Positions 8,869 to 17,257 of a stretch of 64,000 bases of DNA are shown here, piece by piece. This DNA is from Acidovorax sp. A79. Its GTDB lineage: Bacteria; Pseudomonadota; Gammaproteobacteria; Burkholderiales; Burkholderiaceae_C. How positions within the stretch are numbered: position 1 is the first letter of the stretch; the number at the start of each line of letters is the position of its first letter. The notes beneath the pieces were generated by a model. The model did not search any database. It was not told the DNA's origin and saw only the letters and a list, made by a program, of their open reading frames with translations. The position numbers were made by a program, and so were the translations under genes. The stretch is from assembly GCF_041154505.1 (NCBI RefSeq), contig NZ_AP028672.1, forward strand, positions 5,558,501 through 5,622,500. Reading direction: 5' to 3'.

Positions 8869-9828
8869 ATGAACCACAAAGCCAGCATCGCCGCGCCGTC
8901 CACTGTTGCCAACGCCCCCACGCCCGGCAACGCGCGCGAGCGGGACGGCCAGTGGCTGCTCATCGCCGGTGGCGTGCTGCTGGGCACCATCGGCGTGTTC
9001 GTGGAAGAGGCGGGCCAGCACCCGCTGGTCACCGTGTGGTTCCGCTGCGCGTTCGGCGCGCTGGCGCTGCTGGCCTGGTGCCTGGCCACGGGCCGGGGGC
9101 GTGAATTGCTGCTGAACGGCCGCGCGCGCTGGGTGGCCTGCGCCACGGGCGTGCTCATGGTGCTGAACTGGGCGCTGTTCTTCGCGGCCATCCCGCGCAC
9201 CTCCATCGCCGTGGCCACGGTGATCTTTCACATCCAGCCCATCTGGGTCATCGTGTTCGGCGCGCTGTTCCTGCGCGAAGCCGTCTCGCCCATGCAGTGG
9301 CTGGCCACCCTGGCCGCGCTGGGGGGCCTGGTGCTGACCACCGGCCTGCTGGACGGCACCGCAGCGGCTGCTGCGGCCAGCAGCAGTGGCGGCTACATGG
9401 CCGGGGTACTGATGTGCCTGGGCGGCTCGCTGTGCTACGCCGGCGTCACGCTGCTCGCCAACACGCAAAAGACCATCAGCCCCTTTGCGATGGCGCTGTG
9501 GCAGTGCCTGGTGGGCGCCGTGGCGCTGGCCTGGGCCCCCTTCGTGCTGGGCTGGCCGCAGCAGGGTGCAGCCTGGGGCTGGCTGCTGGGCCTGGGGGTG
9601 CTGCACACCGGCCTGGCCTACGTGGTGCTGTTTGCCGGCATGGCGCGCCTGGTGCTGGGGCGCATCGCGGTGCTGCAGTTCGTGTACCCGCTCACGGCGG
9701 TGCTGGTGGACTGGGCGGTGTATGGCCGCACGCTCAGTCCCGTGCAACTGGCGGGCGTGGGGCTGATGGCGGCGGCGCTGTGGACGATTCGGCGGCCGGG
9801 CCGGGCTGCTGTTGCCCAATCGGGCTGA
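8869..9828 (+). CDS. EamA/DMT-superfamily membrane transporter
   Basis: 319 residues with about ten hydrophobic segments in two EamA repeats (first from WLLIAGGVLLGTIGVF, second from GYMAGVLMCLGGSLCY). Family features include PRTSIAVATVIFHIQPIWV and a glycine-rich second half. Start ATG 8869 is preferred so that the LysR box stays upstream; ATG 8827 is possible. Probably exports a small metabolite under control of the divergent LysR regulator. The substrate is unknown. Confidence 0.85.
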   Translation: MNHKASIAAPSTVANAPTPGNARERDGQWLLIAGGVLLGTIGVFVEEAGQHPLVTVWFRCAFGALALLAWCLATGRGRELLLNGRARWVACATGVLMVLNWALFFAAIPRTSIAVATVIFHIQPIWVIVFGALFLREAVSPMQWLATLAALGGLVLTTGLLDGTAAAAAASSSGGYMAGVLMCLGGSLCYAGVTLLANTQKTISPFAMALWQCLVGAVALAWAPFVLGWPQQGAAWGWLLGLGVLHTGLAYVVLFAGMARLVLGRIAVLQFVYPLTAVLVDWAVYGRTLSPVQLAGVGLMAAALWTIRRPGRAAVAQSG

Positions 9829-9840
9829 TGGCCCGACAGC

Positions 9841-10407
9841 TCAGCGCAGCCGCTCTGCCATCCGCACAAACACCACCGACCGCTCGGCGCACTCCGCATC
9901 ACTGGGCGGCTGCCACAGGTCGCTGGCCAGCTCAAAGATGTGCGGGGGCACCACCATCGAGAACGTCTCTCCCTGATCGGCATTGCGCCGCAACACGCGT
10001 TCGCGCCGCACCTCGCGCGGTGCGTCGAGCACGTACACCACCATGGCGTCGGCCCACGGCCCCATGCGCGCATAAAAGGCGTCGCGCTGGTGCTGCTGGA
10101 TCAGGCCCGCCTCCAGCACCACATCGTTGCCCGCGGCCAGCACGGTTTCTGCGGTTTTCCAGATCTGCTCCAGGCAGCGCAGGGTGCGGGGCACGTACCA
10201 GGCCATCACATCGGCGGTATCGGGCCGGTCCGGCGAAAACAGCGTGGCCATCCAGTCGTCCAGGTTCAGCGGCACGGCGCGGTGCTGCTGCACCAATTGG
10301 CGGACGAAGGTGGACTTGCCCGCGCCCACCGGCCCAATGACCAGGTGAATGCGGGGGACGGTGCCTGCAACGGCTGCGGGAGCGGCGTGTGTCGAAGCGG
10401 TGTGCAT
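9841..10407 (-). CDS. P-loop ATPase/kinase (AAA_33-like)
   Basis: 188 residues from ATG 10407. Walker A is GPVGAGKST near residue 27. LNLDDWMATLF follows as in zeta-like and cytidylate-kinase-like small P-loop kinases, then a Walker B-like region DVVLEAG and an Arg-rich lid (REVRRERVLRRN). Such proteins phosphorylate small molecules; the substrate is not evident. It is a single gene convergent with the EamA gene, 12 bp from its stop. A terminator lies just upstream on the same strand. Confidence 0.8.
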   Translation of the reverse strand: MHTASTHAAPAAVAGTVPRIHLVIGPVGAGKSTFVRQLVQQHRAVPLNLDDWMATLFSPDRPDTADVMAWYVPRTLRCLEQIWKTAETVLAAGNDVVLEAGLIQQHQRDAFYARMGPWADAMVVYVLDAPREVRRERVLRRNADQGETFSMVVPPHIFELASDLWQPPSDAECAERSVVFVRMAERLR

Positions 10408-10476
10408 GATGAGAAAGGCTCCAGAAATGCAAAAAGCCCTCTCTGCAAGCAGGGAGAGCTTTCCATAGGGCGGACG

Positions 10477-10506
10477 AAAAAAAGCCCTCGACGGTGGTGG
10501 AGGGCT
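10477..10506 (-). terminator. Rho-independent terminator for the hydrolase operon
   Basis: On the minus strand AGCCCTC (10506-10500) pairs with GAGGGCT (10489-10483) and is followed by seven T. It lies 110 bp past the stop of the gene at 10618. A second, weaker A-flanked hairpin (AAAAAGCCCTC... at 10430-10462) follows, so termination may be in tandem. Confidence 0.8.
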
Positions 10507-10617
10507 TTGCGGTTCGCTCCGATTCCAAGGATCAGATGCGAGGTTGGCAGTGTAGGTGGCTGGCGCTCGCTGCGTCAACCCACGGGCCGTGTGGGCGCGA
10601 CGAATTCCAGCCTGCCG

Positions 10618-11604
10618 TCAGGGCGCTTTGGCTGCCCCGATGTGCCGCTGAAAGAACGCCAGCACCTGCGCATTGAAAACCTGGTGAAAGGCCACGCGGT
10701 CAAACCCCGCGCCATCGCGGCAGATGCCCGGCACTGCCTCGGCCAGCGCTGGCGAGCAGGGCGCCAGAAAGGCGAAGTGCCCCGCGTTGGCGGCCAGATG
10801 CCACTCGGGCGCGCTGGGCAGGCCCTGGCGCACGGTCTCCACGCTTTGCAGCGTGACGCCATCGCCGCCCAGTGCCGAGGCCCACAGCTGGACGGGGGTT
10901 TTGACTTGCCCCAGGCCTTTGGCATCGAACACGCTCAAGGGGTCGACGATGACTGCCGCCCGAATGCGCGGGTCCGGCGCGGGCGTGGCGGGGATTTCTT
11001 TGCGCCGGATCTCGCCGCACAAGGGGCGGGTGGATAGCGGCGAGCACAGGTCCTGCCGTGACGTCCAGTCCGGCACGGCGCCGATAGCCACCAGGCCCGT
11101 GTAGCCGCCGCGTGAAAAGCCGAAGAAACCGACCTTGCCCGCGTCCAGCTGCGCGCGCTGGGGCCACGCGCCCAGCATGTAGTCCGTCAGCCGCTTCATG
11201 TCCACGGGCCGCGTGGCAAAGGCCGACAGGTGGCCCTGGCGGCTCAGGTCCTGAAAATTGTCGCCCGGGTGGCTGATGGCGGCCACCACATAGCCCGCCT
11301 CGGCCAGCGTGGCCGCCGTGTCGTGGTGCCCCAGGGCCGAACCGCCCGCGCCGTGCGACATGACGATCAACGGCAGGCCTTGGCCGGTGAGGGGGCAGTC
11401 CCGCGTGCCTTGCAGCACCAGCGGCGACAGGTCGATGCGGCCCGGCGGCGCGCTGCAGGGCGACCACACGGCGCCGCGCAGCGCGGGCCCGTCCTTGTCT
11501 GCAGGCACCTCGACAAAGGCAAAGCCCGCACCCTGGGCCAGGGTGGTGGCGCCGCAGAGCGCTGCGGGCAAAAGAGAACGAAAGAGCCAGCGAAAACGGG
11601 TCAT
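10618..11604 (-). CDS. Secreted alpha/beta-hydrolase (dienelactone hydrolase / PAF-acetylhydrolase-like)
   Basis: 328 residues with a signal peptide (LLPAALCGATTLAQGAG). Hydrolase features: oxyanion-side VMSHGAGGS, nucleophile elbow GFSRGG (Ser near residue 170), and an acid/His late part ending ANAGHFAFLAPCS. HPGDNFQD is typical of this periplasmic group. The start ATGA overlaps the stop of the upstream AraC gene by 4 bp, so the two are translationally coupled. Ester substrate unknown. Confidence 0.86.
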   Translation of the reverse strand: MTRFRWLFRSLLPAALCGATTLAQGAGFAFVEVPADKDGPALRGAVWSPCSAPPGRIDLSPLVLQGTRDCPLTGQGLPLIVMSHGAGGSALGHHDTAATLAEAGYVVAAISHPGDNFQDLSRQGHLSAFATRPVDMKRLTDYMLGAWPQRAQLDAGKVGFFGFSRGGYTGLVAIGAVPDWTSRQDLCSPLSTRPLCGEIRRKEIPATPAPDPRIRAAVIVDPLSVFDAKGLGQVKTPVQLWASALGGDGVTLQSVETVRQGLPSAPEWHLAANAGHFAFLAPCSPALAEAVPGICRDGAGFDRVAFHQVFNAQVLAFFQRHIGAAKAP

Positions 11605-12479
11605 GGGGATGTGGTGGGGCGGATGGGAATCAGCAGGTCGGTGCGCAGGTCCGCCTGCGCGGCGTTGCGGGGGGAGTTGAGGTAGTGCTCCAGCGTGGGG
11701 CGGTCGTCCGGCTCATAGCCGCTGGCCGGGAGCCAGCGTGTGTGGATGGCCGCCAATGCCGCATTGATGCGCGTATAGGGGCCGGTGAGCGTGTGGCGTG
11801 CATACAGGCCTGCGGGGATGTCCAGCAGTTCCAGCCCGCCATCTGCCGGCGGCAGCGGCTCTGGCAGCACCACCGCCGCGTAGTAGCGAAACCCGCCGCC
11901 CTCCACGTCCTGCGGGTCACCGCAAGATGCGCCCAGCCGGTGGGCTGCGCGCTGGCCGCACTGCAGGTACAGCCGCCGCTGCGTGTGGGGGATGGTGGAT
12001 GGCGGCCCCTGGTGGCGCAATGCATGCAGGCGCTGCGCCGGGCGCTCAACGATCTGCACGGCCAGCGTTTGCTCGGCCTTTGCATGCGCGTTTGCATGCG
12101 CGTCTGCGGCGCCTGGATCAAGGATGAGGCGGTGCATATCCCGCTGGAATGCCCGTGGCGATTGCCCGGTGAACTGGCTGAACGCACGGGTGAAGGCCTG
12201 CGGGCTGTCGTAGCCCACCTCCATCGCCACCTGGGTGATGCTCTGCCCGCCTTGCTCCAGCAGCTGCGTGGCCAACGCCAGGCGCACGCGGCGCACCGTG
12301 GTGGCCACGGTTTCGCCCGCAATGCTGCTGTAGACGCGGTGGAAGTGGAAAGGGGAAAAGTGGGCAATGGCGGCCAGGTCTTCCAGCCGAAGCGCTGCCA
12401 GCGGGTGCGCCACGATGTGGGCGATCACGCGGGCCACGCGGTTGCGGTAATGCTGATCGGCACTCTGGTCCAGGCTCAT
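11601..12479 (-). CDS. AraC-family regulator with GyrI-like effector domain
   Basis: 292 residues. Two AraC helix-turn-helix units occupy residues 1-110 (RLEDLAAIAHFSPFHFHRVY and SITQVAMEVGYDSPQAFTRA). A GyrI-like small-molecule-binding domain follows (VQIVERPAQRLHALRHQGP to LEHYLNSP). This resembles Rob/SoxS-type regulators that sense lipophilic compounds. It is the first gene of a two-gene operon with the hydrolase at 10618, which suggests the hydrolase acts on or near the inducer. Confidence 0.9.
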   Translation of the reverse strand: MSLDQSADQHYRNRVARVIAHIVAHPLAALRLEDLAAIAHFSPFHFHRVYSSIAGETVATTVRRVRLALATQLLEQGGQSITQVAMEVGYDSPQAFTRAFSQFTGQSPRAFQRDMHRLILDPGAADAHANAHAKAEQTLAVQIVERPAQRLHALRHQGPPSTIPHTQRRLYLQCGQRAAHRLGASCGDPQDVEGGGFRYYAAVVLPEPLPPADGGLELLDIPAGLYARHTLTGPYTRINAALAAIHTRWLPASGYEPDDRPTLEHYLNSPRNAAQADLRTDLLIPIRPTTSP

Positions 12480-12567
12480 GGCCGCAGAGTGTGCCGCAGC
12501 TTGCGCGCCGTACTTAGCCGATCTTGCTACTTTGTGGCCTGGTGCCGCGGCAGCGCTGCGCTACTTG

Positions 12568-12679
12568 GAGCGGCTAACAAAAATCAGCGAAGCGGTTCTG
12601 GCTAGGCGCTGCGTCGCAGGCAGTACGAGCAGTACGACAAGACGCGGCAACAACGCCAGAAGAGTTTTGTTAGCTGCTC
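12568..12679. mobile_element. 112-bp inverted-repeat element (MITE-like)
   Basis: The ends GAGCGGCTAACAAAA (12568-12582) and TTTTGTTAGCTGCTC (12665-12679) are inverted repeats with one mismatch. The interior has a CAGTACGAGCAGTACGACAAG-type short direct repeat near 12620-12640. No coding capacity. Its right end touches the TAA stop (12680-12682) of the oxidoreductase gene, so it lies at that gene's exact 3' end. Confidence 0.7.
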
Positions 12680-13639
12680 TTATTGCCCAAACACCATCGC
12701 CTGGTGCGCCCCCACGCCCGCCAGCACGCCTTCGGCCGACGCCAGCGTGGCGTTGTGCCGCATCAGCGTGGCGTCGCCCGCCGCATACACGCCCGGCACT
12801 GTGGTCATCTTGTTCGCATCGGTGCGGATGCACGGGCCCATGGGGCCGTCGTCCATTGCGCAGCCCAGCTGCTCGGCCAGCGGGCTGGCGGGGCGCGTGG
12901 TGGCGGCCACGTACAGGGCGTCCAGCGGCAGCAGACGCGCGTCGCTGTCGCCATGGGCCTGCAGGCGCACGCCGTGCAATGCCCCGCCGTCGCCTTCCAG
13001 CGCCGCAATGCGCGCAGGCTCCACCGCAATGCCCAGCGCCAGCAGCCGCTCGCGCTCGGCGGGCTCCAGCGTGGTGTCGCCGTTCAGGAAGAGGGTGGTC
13101 GGGCCCCAGTCGGCGATCAGCTGCGCGTGCATGCCCGACTGCGGCGAGTGGTACAGAACGCCCAGGCGCTGGCCCGCAAACTCGTAGCCGTGGCAGTAGG
13201 GGCAGTGCAGCACGCTGGCGCCCCAGCGCTCGCGCAGGCCCACAATGTCGGGCAGGCCATCTTGAACGCCAAAGGCCAGCACCAGCTTGTGAGCCTCCAG
13301 GTGCGTGCCATCGTCCAGCACCACGGTAAAGCCGCTCTCCGGCGACCCCGCGCTTTGCTGCGCCGTCGCAGACACGGCCGTGCCCTGGCGCAGCGCCACC
13401 GTGGGGTAGGCCAGCAGCTTGCGCCGCGCCTGCTCGATCATCGCCAGCGGCGGCTCGCCGTCCTGCCCGAAGAAGCCGTGCGATGCCGCCGCAAACCGGT
13501 TGCGCGGCTGGCCCGCATCCACCACACACACGCGCCGCCGGGCCCGCGCCAGCTGCATCGCGGCCGACAGGCCGGCAAAGCTGCCGCCTATCACGATCAC
13601 CTCATACGCCTGGGTTGTTGTCATTGCTGCTGTCGCCAT
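12680..13639 (-). CDS. Thioredoxin-reductase-like FAD/NAD(P) oxidoreductase
   Basis: 319 residues from ATG 13639, which has AAGGAG seven bases upstream. FAD-binding GGSFAGLSAAMQLARA near residue 18, the redox pair in LHCPYCHGYEF near residue 145, and the C-terminal FAD motif GVYAAGDAT. This is the thioredoxin-reductase-like class II flavoprotein group often encoded beside Rrf2 or TetR regulators. The gene overlaps the upstream Rrf2 gene by 38 bp. Physiological electron acceptor unknown. Confidence 0.9.
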   Translation of the reverse strand: MATAAMTTTQAYEVIVIGGSFAGLSAAMQLARARRRVCVVDAGQPRNRFAAASHGFFGQDGEPPLAMIEQARRKLLAYPTVALRQGTAVSATAQQSAGSPESGFTVVLDDGTHLEAHKLVLAFGVQDGLPDIVGLRERWGASVLHCPYCHGYEFAGQRLGVLYHSPQSGMHAQLIADWGPTTLFLNGDTTLEPAERERLLALGIAVEPARIAALEGDGGALHGVRLQAHGDSDARLLPLDALYVAATTRPASPLAEQLGCAMDDGPMGPCIRTDANKMTTVPGVYAAGDATLMRHNATLASAEGVLAGVGAHQAMVFGQ

Positions 13640-14090
13640 GAGAAATCTCCTTGTGACCGTGGCACCCGGCCACCATGCTTTGATGAAACTCGGCCGACAG
13701 CTGCGCCAGCGTCACCTCGCCCAGGCGAGCCAGCAGCACCTCTTCGGCGGCCTGGTAAGCGTCGGTCAGCGCGCGGTTGACGGCCTGTTCGACGATGCAG
13801 CCCGGGCTCTCGACCCGGTTGCCCACCGCCAGCAGCGTGGGCGCGCCCAGCGCTTCGTGGATGTCGCGCAGAGTCACTTCGGACAGCGGGCACGACAGCA
13901 CCCACCCCCCGCCATGCCCCTTGGCCGACGAGACAAAACCCGCATACCGCAGCCCCGCCATCAGGCGGCGGACCACGACCGGATTGGTCTGCATGGCCTG
14001 CGCCAGCGACTCGGACGTGGCGGGGCCATCCATCTCTGCCATGTGCAGCAGCGCGTGGAGGACATTGGAAAGGCGGCTATCTCGTTTCAT
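13602..14090 (-). CDS. Rrf2-family transcriptional regulator
   Basis: 162 residues from ATG 14090. N-terminal winged helix: RLSNVLHALLHMAEMDGPATSESLAQAM, then NPVVVRRLMAGLRYAGFV and the wing GHGGGW. The three-cysteine iron-sulfur cluster spacing of IscR is absent (Cys in LSCPLSE, SPGCIVEQ and GCHGHK only), so a thiol or ligand switch is more likely than an Fe-S sensor. It overlaps the oxidoreductase gene it precedes and probably controls that operon. Confidence 0.9.
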   Translation of the reverse strand: MKRDSRLSNVLHALLHMAEMDGPATSESLAQAMQTNPVVVRRLMAGLRYAGFVSSAKGHGGGWVLSCPLSEVTLRDIHEALGAPTLLAVGNRVESPGCIVEQAVNRALTDAYQAAEEVLLARLGEVTLAQLSAEFHQSMVAGCHGHKEISHGDSSNDNNPGV

Positions 14091-14154
14091 GCAACATTCA
14101 AAGTTGCGTGATGTTAGCATGCGCCCAGAAGGAGCGCTGGCGGACTCACGGTTT

Positions 14155-14195
14155 GCTACTGAAGTGATAGCTGCTAGCGCTTGATAGCCAAGCGC
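14155..14195 (-). repeat. Dispersed short repeat, copy b
   Basis: On the minus strand: GCGCTTGGCTATCAAGCGC, AGCAGCTATCA, AGTAGC. Lies between the divergent Rrf2 and methyltransferase genes; the only copy here found in a divergent region. Confidence 0.75.
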
Positions 14196-14242
14196 AAGGT
14201 GCCGATTTGGCTTGATTTTTTGCCGTAGCCGCACACCCCCAT

Positions 14243-14266
14243 CCGTTCGGGTTGAGCCTGTCGAAA
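14243..14266 (+). repeat. Single arm of the CCGTTCGGG...CCTGTCGAA repeat
   Basis: Same sequence type as the two arms of the hairpin at 22780-22857 (CGTTCGGG, TGAGCCTGTCGAA). A widespread proteobacterial intergenic repeat. Here only one arm is present, upstream of the methyltransferase. Confidence 0.6.
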
Positions 14267-14343
14267 CCATGCGCCCGCCTTGCCAGCCCCTGGCTCACCC
14301 CACCGCAAAACGCCATACCCACCGCATCCACCGCACCCACACC

Positions 14344-15072
14344 ATGACCCATCCCACCACCACATCCCCCTTCACCGACCCCGCCGCCGTCGCCCGCTAC
14401 GCCGAAGGCCCGCGCCGCAACGTGCCCGGCTACGACAGCCTGCTGCCCATGGTCCGCATCCTGCTGGCCGAGCGCGTGTCCGCCGACGGCCGCGTGCTGG
14501 TGGTGGGCGCAGGCGGCGGGCTGGAGCTGGAAGACATGGCGCTGGCGCACACCGGCTGGCGCTTCGACGGCGTGGACCCGAGCCAGCCCATGCTGGACCT
14601 GGCGGCGCAGCGGCTGCAAGGCGCGGGCGTGTCGGGCGACCGCGTGGCGCTGCACCACGGCTATGTGCAGGGCGCACCGGTCGGGCCGTTCGATGGCGCG
14701 ACGTGTTTGCTGACTTTTCACTTTGTGCCGCGCGAGGAGCGTGCGGCCATGGTGGCCGAGATCCGGCGGCGGTTGAAGCCCGGGGCGCCGTTCGTCGCGG
14801 TGCACCTGAGCGTGGCCGATGGTGAAGGTGCTGGCGGCGACGGCGGGGCAGGGGAGCGCAACCTGTGGCTGTCGCGCTATGCGGCATTTCAGGTGGCGTC
14901 CGGCATGGCGCCGGAGATGGCCGAGCGGGGGCGGGCCAAGGTGGCGGCCGAGCTGGCCGTGCTGACGCCACAAGAGGACGAGGCGATCCTGCGCGAGGCG
15001 GGGTTCGGCGATGTGCGGATGTTTTACATGGGGTTTGCGTTCAGGGGTTGGGTGGCAACGGCCGCCGAGTGA
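14344..15072 (+). CDS. Class I SAM-dependent methyltransferase
   Basis: 242 residues from ATG 14344. SAM-binding motif I VLVVGAGGGLELEDMA near residue 57, motif II FDGVDPSQPMLDLA, motif post-II/III LTFHFVPREERAAMV and LKPGAPFVAVHLS. Resembles small-molecule methyltransferases of the Methyltransf_12/25 type. Upstream in-frame extension to 14212 overlaps intergenic repeats and is rejected. The substrate is unknown, and the gene stands alone. Confidence 0.87.
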   Translation: MTHPTTTSPFTDPAAVARYAEGPRRNVPGYDSLLPMVRILLAERVSADGRVLVVGAGGGLELEDMALAHTGWRFDGVDPSQPMLDLAAQRLQGAGVSGDRVALHHGYVQGAPVGPFDGATCLLTFHFVPREERAAMVAEIRRRLKPGAPFVAVHLSVADGEGAGGDGGAGERNLWLSRYAAFQVASGMAPEMAERGRAKVAAELAVLTPQEDEAILREAGFGDVRMFYMGFAFRGWVATAAE

Positions 15073-15195
15073 CTGCTGAACGGAAGGCGGTCCTTGATCC
15101 CGGATGAACCGCGCCTTGCTGATCTCCATGCGGGTTTGCTGCAGCACCGGGCCAGCAGCCCCCGTACCAGCCAGCCGGCGTGGCACAAGAGCCCC

Positions 15196-16134
15196 TCAAC
15201 GCACAGGCGCCAGCGCCCACCGGTCCTTCGACGCCTTCACCAGAAAATCAATCACCGCCTTCACCCTGGCCGCATTGCGCCGGCCCGGTGACGACACCGC
15301 GTACAGCGTGTGCACGGTGCGGGACGCAAAAGGCGCCAGCACCTCCACCAACCGGCCTTGCGCCACGTCGGCCGCCGCGAGCGGGCTGGACAGCATGCCG
15401 ACCCCCGCACCGCCCACCAGCGCGTGGTGCACCAGGGCCGAACTGCTGGCGGCCAGGCGCGAGCGCACGGTCACCTCCAGCGGCTTGCCCTGTGCGTTGC
15501 GAAAGGCCCAGGTCACCGCCGGCCCCTGCGCGGTGTGCGTGACGGTGTGGTGCTGCTGCAGCTCGCTAGGCTCGGCGGGCGTGCCGTGCTGTTCCAGATA
15601 TCCAGGGGCCGCGTACAGGCGCCGCTCGAACCGGCCCAGTTCGCGCGCCACCACCAGGTCGCTGTGGCCCACGGTGGTGCGCAGCGCCACGTCGATGCCC
15701 TCCGTCACCAGGTCGGCCACGCGGTCATCGGCCAGCAGCTCCACCCGCAGCGCGGGGTAGCGCGCCTGCAGGTCTGCCAGGTGGGGCAGCACCAGCGCCT
15801 CGCAGATCTCCTGGCTGGAGGCCAGGCGCAAGGTGCCCGCCACCCGGCTGCGCCGGTCGGACAGCGATGCCCCGATGTCCTCCAGCTGCGCCAGCAAGGC
15901 ACGCGCTTCCTGCGCCAGCTCTGCGCCCTCGGGCGTGGCCGACAGGCCGTGCGTGGACCGGCGCAGCAAGCGCACGCCGTAGCCGGCCTCCAGCCGGTCC
16001 ACACCGCGCGCGACCACCGACACCGCCACATCCATCTCGCGCGCCGCCGCAGAAAACGAGCGCAGGTCGAGCGACCGCACCAGCCACCGCAGGTCGGCCG
16101 GATCGGGGAGGAAGGAGCGAGGTTCTTTTTTCAT
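15196..16134 (-). CDS. LysR-family transcriptional regulator
   Basis: 312 residues from ATG 16134 (MKKEPRSFLPDPADLRWLVRSL). Helix-turn-helix SFSAAAREMDVAVSVVARGV, then LysR effector domain (GTLRLASSQEICEALVLPHL, LVTEGIDVALRTTVG). Divergent from the tautomerase-cupin operon across 117 bp, with a palindrome in the gap. Probable regulator of that operon. Confidence 0.92.
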   Translation of the reverse strand: MKKEPRSFLPDPADLRWLVRSLDLRSFSAAAREMDVAVSVVARGVDRLEAGYGVRLLRRSTHGLSATPEGAELAQEARALLAQLEDIGASLSDRRSRVAGTLRLASSQEICEALVLPHLADLQARYPALRVELLADDRVADLVTEGIDVALRTTVGHSDLVVARELGRFERRLYAAPGYLEQHGTPAEPSELQQHHTVTHTAQGPAVTWAFRNAQGKPLEVTVRSRLAASSSALVHHALVGGAGVGMLSSPLAAADVAQGRLVEVLAPFASRTVHTLYAVSSPGRRNAARVKAVIDFLVKASKDRWALAPVR

Positions 16135-16170
16135 CGAGCGCGCCTTTGCGTGCGGAGCAAAAGCCATTAT

Positions 16171-16193
16171 CGCCACGGGCGGTTTCCGTGGCG
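16171..16193. promoter_or_regulatory. Candidate operator, 8-bp perfect dyad between LysR and tautomerase genes
   Basis: CGCCACGG (16171-16178) and CCGTGGCG (16186-16193) are perfect inverted repeats with a 7-bp spacer, 37 bp upstream of the LysR start codon and 58 bp upstream of the tautomerase. Position and symmetry suggest the LysR binding site. Confidence 0.45.
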
Positions 16194-16251
16194 GGGCGCA
16201 ATTTCTACAGTGAAGGCTCCTTCAACCCAATGCATTCAACAGGAGCCCTCC

Positions 16252-16650
16252 ATGCCCATCCTCAACGTCAAAGTGTCTGCCCAACGCACGCCCGAGCTGT
16301 CTGCCCGCATCGCAGAAACCCTGCTGGACCTGACCACCCGCGTGCTCGGCAAGCGGCGCGACCTCACGGCCGTGGCCATCACCTTTGTCGACCCGGCGGA
16401 CTGGTACATCGCCGGCCGGTCGCTGGCCGACCTGAAACAGTCGAGCTTCTACTTCGACGTCAAGGTGGTGGACGAGACCAACACCAAGGCCGAAAAGGCG
16501 CGCTACATCGCCGAGGCGTTCGCAGCCTTCGAGGGCCTGCTGGGCGCGCTGCACCCCGAAAGCTATGTCTATGTGCAGGACGTGCGCGCCACCGCGTACG
16601 GCTTTGGCGGCCGCACGCAGGAATACCGCCACCAGCATCCCGAGCAATAA
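16252..16650 (+). CDS. Tautomerase-family protein (4-oxalocrotonate tautomerase-like)
   Basis: 132 residues from ATG 16252, with AGGAG at 16241. The mature N-terminus would be Pro (MPILNVKVSAQ), the catalytic base of tautomerases. The protein is double-length relative to the classic 62-residue subunit and keeps the beta-alpha-beta pattern (TPELSARIAETLLDLTTRVL, AVAITFVDPADWYIAG). Probably tautomerises a keto/enol intermediate. It forms an operon with the cupin 57 bp downstream, under the divergent LysR. Confidence 0.88.
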   Translation: MPILNVKVSAQRTPELSARIAETLLDLTTRVLGKRRDLTAVAITFVDPADWYIAGRSLADLKQSSFYFDVKVVDETNTKAEKARYIAEAFAAFEGLLGALHPESYVYVQDVRATAYGFGGRTQEYRHQHPEQ

Positions 16651-16707
16651 GCGATCAAGCAATCAATCAAGCAAGCCATCGACCAATAGCTACCCAGGAG
16701 CACCGAC

Positions 16708-17175
16708 ATGACGATGACGACAACGAACAACCACCTTGCCGATGTGATCGTGGCCCAGACGCTGGAGCGTGCGGGCCTGGCCGACTGGATTCCTGAAGGC
16801 GAAGGCAAGTGGTCCCTGCCCATTCAGTTCCTTCCTGACGATGCCGGCTGGGTGGAACTGATGCGCCTGTCACCCGGCACGCGGCTGGGCCTGCACCGGC
16901 ACACGGGCGAGGTGCACGCCCTGACGCTGGCGGGTGAGCGCCGCCTGAACGACGGCCGCGTAGTGCGGCTGGGCGACTACATCCACGAGCCCGCCGGCAA
17001 TGTGGACTGGTGGGAGGCGACGGGTACCGAAGAGCTGCTTGTGCATGTGGTGGTCAAGGGCAGCGTGGAGTACCTGGGGCCGCACCATGCGGTGCTGCAG
17101 CGGATTACCACGGCGGATCGGCGGGTGGACTACCAACGTTGGTGCGACGCGGTGGGCGTGTCGCGGCGCATCTGA
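16708..17175 (+). CDS. Cupin-domain dioxygenase-like protein
   Basis: 155 residues. A single cupin barrel with metal ligands in LGLHRHTGEVHALTLAG (His, His, Glu, His) and a second motif GDYIHEPAGNVDWW. Resembles the 2,4'-dihydroxyacetophenone dioxygenase cupin family that cleaves carbon-carbon bonds next to a carbonyl with Fe. Second gene of the tautomerase operon; together they suggest degradation of an aromatic or keto compound. Confidence 0.82.
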   Translation: MTMTTTNNHLADVIVAQTLERAGLADWIPEGEGKWSLPIQFLPDDAGWVELMRLSPGTRLGLHRHTGEVHALTLAGERRLNDGRVVRLGDYIHEPAGNVDWWEATGTEELLVHVVVKGSVEYLGPHHAVLQRITTADRRVDYQRWCDAVGVSRRI

Positions 17176-17257
17176 TCGTGGCAGAGGCGGTCAGGACGGG
17201 GCAGGGAGCACGACCGTTGGCTGTTCACTATTCATAACTCCAAGTAGTGTCTGACGC

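Noticed and set aside
10430..10462. Second strong terminator before the P-loop kinase gene
   Set aside because: The stem has several mismatches, so it is mentioned only as a weaker hairpin beside the main terminator.
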